From contig CASFYT010000014.1 of the NCBI GenBank assembly GCA_949299015.1, positions 1-46,858 of the forward strand: a stretch of 46,858 nt of DNA, written 5' to 3'. The notes beneath the pieces are model-generated. The model was not told the origin of the DNA, ran no database searches, and worked only from the letters and a program-made list of their open reading frames with translations. Below are positions 43,812 to 46,858 of the stretch, piece after piece (positions within the stretch are counted from its first letter, which is position 1; each line of letters starts with the position of its first letter). The position numbers were made by a program, and so were the translations under genes. Source of the stretch: an uncultured Bacillota bacterium (GTDB lineage: Bacteria > Bacillota_I > Bacilli_A > RFN20 > CAG-288).

Positions 43812-46262
43812 ATGAAAAAGCATTTCGTCTCGTTGGTAGCGTTTGTTTCCCTTCTCGCCTTGGCTTCCTGCTCGACTCCGACTTCCTCCACCACGTCCTC
43901 GAGCTCTTCGACGACCCAGAATTCGACGAGCACTTCTTCTTCTTCTTCCAGCTCTTCCTCCTCGACCACGACGACCACGTCCACTCCGGATGAAATCGAC
44001 GTCGAATCCATCACCCTGAGCGAGACGACGCTCACCCTCAAGGTCGGCGAGACCCACACCCTCACGGCGACCATCCTGCCGGAGGATGCGACGGACAAGA
44101 CGCTCACCTGGACGACGGACAACGAGACTGTCGCGACGGTTGCCGGTGGCGTCATCACCGCGGTCGGTGCCGGCGAGACGGTCATCACGGCCACGGCGGC
44201 CAACGGCGTCAAGGCGACCTGCACCCTGACGGTCGAGAAGGCGACGGTCGAACTTACTTCAATCACCATCTCCGGAGCGACTGAAGTCCTTGTTGACGAG
44301 AAGATCACCCTGACGGCGACGCCGAACGCCGGTGCGACGTTGGAAGAAGTGACTTGGAAATCTTCCGACACGACGATTGCTACGGTCGAAAACGGCGTTG
44401 TCACAGGTGTCAAGGCCGGAACGGTGGAGATCACTGCCTCCTCCGGCGACATCACCAGCGCTCCCTATACCATCGAAGTCAAGGATGCCATCGTCGAGCA
44501 GGGAAAGTTCGGCCTCTACCAGGTCACGCGTGGTGAAGCTCGGTACTTCACGGGCAAGATGGACGGATACTACTTCGGAACGACGACCGACTATGCCGCT
44601 GCCGTCGATGTCATCGTCTACGAAGCCGAAGGCGGCGTGACGCTCCGCATCGGCGAAGAGGGACAGTACATCGGTGCGAGGCTGAACGATGGACATAATA
44701 ACATCCTCATGCAGGATGACCCCTACGTCTGGACGTACGATGAAGAACATGATGCCTACCTCACGACTCTTGGCGAGGAGGACCTCTTCATCGGAAGCTC
44801 CAGCAACTATGACACGCTTTCTCTGAACAAGATCCAATACATCGATGTCGAGGGCAACAACATCGCCCACGTCGTCCAGGAAGAGATCCCGGCTCCGGCG
44901 CTCGAGAGCATCACGATTTCGGGCCCGACCGAAGTTGCCGTTGGTGAAAACATCACATTGAGCGCAACTCCGAACTTGGGAGCAGTGATTGACGAATTGA
45001 CTTGGACGTCTTCCGACACGGAGATTGCCACGGTCGAGAACGGCGTCGTCACGGGCGTCAAGGCCGGAACCGTGGAGATCACCGCCTCCTCCGGCGACAT
45101 CACCAGCGCTCCCTATACCATCGAAGTCAAGGATGCCGTCGTTCCTCCGACGATTGTCGAGCAAGGAAAGCTTGGCCTCTACCAGGTCACGCTTGGCAAA
45201 GCCCTGTACTTCACGGGTGAGCAGGCGGGCAATTTCCTTGGCACGACGACGGATTATGCTGCAGCTGCCGATGTCATCGCCTACGAGGCGGAAGGCGGAG
45301 TGACGCTCCGCATCGGCGAAGAGGGACAGTACATCGGTGCCATCGAGTCCGGAAGATACAAGAACCTTCATCTCCAGGCCGATCCCTTCGTCTGGAAGTA
45401 CGACGATGTCAATGACGCCTATCTGGCGGCCTTCGGCGATGTCGATTACTACATTGGTAATTACAGTGATTTCGACACCTTCTCCTTGAGCGAATCGAGG
45501 TACATGACTCAAGAGGGCAACAACATCGCCCACATCGTCCAGGAAGAAATCCAGGGTCCGGCTCTGGAAGGCATCACGATCACGGGCCCGAGTCAGGTTG
45601 TCATTGGACAGACCGTCACCCTGAGCGCGAAACCCTCGAACACGGGAGCGGAGCTTGGCGATGTCACGTGGACCTCCGAAGACACGAAAGTCGCGACGGT
45701 TGATGCGGCGACGGGCGTGGTCACGGGCGTTGCGGAAGGAAAGACGAACATCGTCGCAACCTATGGCGAGATTTCGGCAAAATATGAGATTTCGGTCATT
45801 ACGGCAGAAGACGTCCCCGATACGATCACCTACAACTTTGCACCGGCTGCGGGAAGCAGTTCGACTGAACTGGGAACGGACGCTTTGCTTGCGACCTTCC
45901 AGGCTGCCAGCGATTCGGGCCTTGTCACTGCTATCACGAATGCTTCGAAGGTCTACGAAGGATATAATAACTATACTCAGCTTGGCCTGAAGTTTGGAAC
46001 GGGCAGCGCGGCTGGTACGTTTACGGCAACGCTTTCGCAGCCTGTCTCGACGATTTCCGTCACGGCGGTCGGCTGGAATAGCTCCGATACGCTTGAGCTC
46101 TCGAGCGGCGACGTGAACGTCTCTGTCGATGGCAAAATGCCTGCCCCGTACAGTAGCGCCGAGCCTTCTGCGGTCACCTTCACCTTCTCTCAGGCGGTCA
46201 CGGAGTTCACTTTGACCTTCTCCAACCGCGGCTTTGTTCCTCAGATTGACTTCGTTCTGTAA
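43812..46262 (+). CDS. BIg2-repeat surface lipoprotein with duplicated domains
   Basis: This 816-aa lipoprotein has lipobox LALASC (Cys20), then a Ser/Thr linker of about 35 residues, then four BIg2 (bacterial Ig-like group 2) domains. Each has an LTATxxP...VTW...D...IATV...GVVTGVxAGTxxITA core. Domains two and three are each followed by a module of about 120 residues (GLYQVTxGxAxYFTG ... GVTLRIGEEGQYIGA). The C-terminus (from about residue 670) is a beta-sandwich-like domain with TFTATLSQPVSTISV and FTLTFSNRG. It is probably wall-facing and may bind carbohydrate or host protein; no catalytic site is visible. It is monocistronic, between promoter and terminator. The ribosome site is weak. Confidence 0.88.
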   Translation: MKKHFVSLVAFVSLLALASCSTPTSSTTSSSSSTTQNSTSTSSSSSSSSSSTTTTTSTPDEIDVESITLSETTLTLKVGETHTLTATILPEDATDKTLTWTTDNETVATVAGGVITAVGAGETVITATAANGVKATCTLTVEKATVELTSITISGATEVLVDEKITLTATPNAGATLEEVTWKSSDTTIATVENGVVTGVKAGTVEITASSGDITSAPYTIEVKDAIVEQGKFGLYQVTRGEARYFTGKMDGYYFGTTTDYAAAVDVIVYEAEGGVTLRIGEEGQYIGARLNDGHNNILMQDDPYVWTYDEEHDAYLTTLGEEDLFIGSSSNYDTLSLNKIQYIDVEGNNIAHVVQEEIPAPALESITISGPTEVAVGENITLSATPNLGAVIDELTWTSSDTEIATVENGVVTGVKAGTVEITASSGDITSAPYTIEVKDAVVPPTIVEQGKLGLYQVTLGKALYFTGEQAGNFLGTTTDYAAAADVIAYEAEGGVTLRIGEEGQYIGAIESGRYKNLHLQADPFVWKYDDVNDAYLAAFGDVDYYIGNYSDFDTFSLSESRYMTQEGNNIAHIVQEEIQGPALEGITITGPSQVVIGQTVTLSAKPSNTGAELGDVTWTSEDTKVATVDAATGVVTGVAEGKTNIVATYGEISAKYEISVITAEDVPDTITYNFAPAAGSSSTELGTDALLATFQAASDSGLVTAITNASKVYEGYNNYTQLGLKFGTGSAAGTFTATLSQPVSTISVTAVGWNSSDTLELSSGDVNVSVDGKMPAPYSSAEPSAVTFTFSQAVTEFTLTFSNRGFVPQIDFVL
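44262..45550 (+). repeat. Two-unit direct repeat inside the BIg2 gene
   Basis: A unit of about 640 bp encoding one BIg2 domain plus the GLYQVT module occurs twice (about 44262-44890 and 44907-45550). Some stretches are identical at DNA level, notably those encoding ASSGDITSAPYTIEVKDA, while other parts have diverged. This suggests gene conversion or recent duplication. Confidence 0.8.
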
Positions 46263-46282
46263 TCGATAGAAAAATCTTTCGG

Positions 46283-46315
46283 GGCCGCCGGCTTTTGCTC
46301 GGCGGCCTTTTCGTT
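46283..46315 (+). terminator. Terminator of the BIg2 lipoprotein gene
   Basis: Stem GGCCGCCG/CGGCGGCC with loop GCTTTTGCT, followed by TTTTCGTTT. Confidence 0.88.
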
Positions 46316-46322
46316 TGTCTGC

Positions 46323-46328
46323 TATAAT
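46323..46328 (+). promoter_or_regulatory. -10 box of the last gene
   Basis: TATAAT, 18 nt before the ATG at 46347. No ribosome site lies between them and no -35 is obvious. Confidence 0.5.
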
Positions 46329-46346
46329 CATATTGTGTGACTTCAC

Positions 46347-46858
46347 ATGAGAAAAGAAGACCGAGAGAACTATATCTTTCAGAAGAAGAGCCTTCTGGCC
46401 CTGCTCTTCCTCTATTACATCAACGACGTGTCCTACGATGCAATCACGCTTCGTTCCTTTGGCTTCCACTTCGATCCTTCCTGCAACTTCAAGGCCATCG
46501 TCCGCAGCAAGAAGGATCATATCCACAAGTATGTCTGCCATATCTTCGCCTCTCCCTATGGGGTCAACTACGAGGCGCTGGACGTGATGGGAAACGTCAA
46601 CATCGTCCAGGTCAACGACATCGATGGGGACTTCTGGATTCCGGATGCGAGCCTGAACCTCTATTTCACGGGTTCGGAGCTCTTTGCGGTCGGGTATCTG
46701 GAAGGAAAGAAGATCTTCTACAAGCTCCGGAGGAGAAGGAAGGACGTGACGGAGACCCTGCTCTATCGCTTTTCGACGGACAAGGACTTCCAGGGAGTCA
46801 ATTCCTCGGCCGGGAGCTTCCAGCTGTGGCTTCTGAAGCTCTTTTCCAACAAGCTTCA
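46347..46858 (+). CDS. Unrecognised protein, 5' part only
   Basis: The frame begins MRKEDRENYIFQKKSLLALL and runs 170 codons to the window edge without a stop. It is mixed alpha/beta, with aromatic stretches such as LFLYYINDVSYD and ASLNLYFTGSEL and no signal peptide. Codon use matches the chromosome. I do not recognise the family. The start is taken because TATAAT lies shortly upstream. Confidence 0.6.
   Translation, partial: MRKEDRENYIFQKKSLLALLFLYYINDVSYDAITLRSFGFHFDPSCNFKAIVRSKKDHIHKYVCHIFASPYGVNYEALDVMGNVNIVQVNDIDGDFWIPDASLNLYFTGSELFAVGYLEGKKIFYKLRRRRKDVTETLLYRFSTDKDFQGVNSSAGSFQLWLLKLFSNKL

Noticed and set aside
43760-43993. Short plus-strand frame ahead of the BIg2 gene
   Set aside because: It overlaps the lipoprotein start in another frame and is only a shadow of the Ser linker (poly-Phe stretch).
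44259-46541. Long antisense frame over the BIg2 lipoprotein
   Set aside because: It mirrors the BIg2 repeats and lacks a start signal.
1-46858. CRISPR array, tRNA, rRNA or riboswitch
   Set aside because: No regularly spaced repeats, tRNA cloverleaf or known riboswitch leader was noticed on reading both strands; short or divergent elements could be missed without a model search.

Overview
The window reads as a chromosomal segment of an anaerobic, single-membrane Bacillota bacterium, probably a G+C-rich relative of the Erysipelotrichia/Mollicutes side of Bacilli. The evidence is a full-length pyruvate:ferredoxin oxidoreductase, several lipoproteins with Cys lipoboxes, a NusG with a lysine-rich insert between its NGN beta strands, DeoR/FruK-type sugar control, a cre-like site, TATAAT/TTGACA promoters and TTCG-capped terminators. 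TGA acts as a stop (many ATGA overlaps), so the standard bacterial code applies. No rRNA, tRNA, CRISPR array or transposase was seen.

Layout. 1-7516 is a surface-protein cluster: two lipoproteins built from collagen-like GxDG-spaced repeats, membrane-anchored proteins sharing a GYSTW-like motif after the N-terminal helix, one of them (890 aa) with a G+C-rich start and an A+T-rich body, an Lgt-family paralogue, and a gene split by a frameshift in a G tract. 7419-9469 holds two copies of a roughly 260-bp module, each with a 32-aa single-helix peptide and, on the opposite strand, a predicted structured antisense RNA with promoter and U-run. The copies flank an A+T-rich stretch with one polytopic membrane protein. 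9692-15496 carries a CPC-type metal ATPase and nifJ, divergently transcribed. 15609-25523 looks like one operon: a sirtuin, three small unknown proteins, an M6-like metalloprotease lipoprotein and two giant tandem paralogues (1122 and 1070 aa), each made of four modules marked by an LGLP-like signature. 25581-36964 is ordinary metabolism and maintenance: a calcium-type P-ATPase, HAD phosphatase, DEDD exonuclease, fruR-fruK, a dus-DUF523-HD operon, then rpmG-secE-nusG followed by a pseudouridine-kinase-like gene. 37082-38983 is an M13 peptidase, 39245-43586 the str operon (rpsL, rpsG, fusA, tuf), and 43812-46262 a BIg2-repeat lipoprotein. The window ends inside an unrecognised gene.

The most unusual content is the duplicated type I toxin-antitoxin-like module, the giant LGLP-module paralogues in the sirtuin/M6 operon, the two-composition surface-protein gene beside an Lgt paralogue, and several first genes whose -10 box lies only 6-7 nt before the ATG, which implies leaderless mRNAs.
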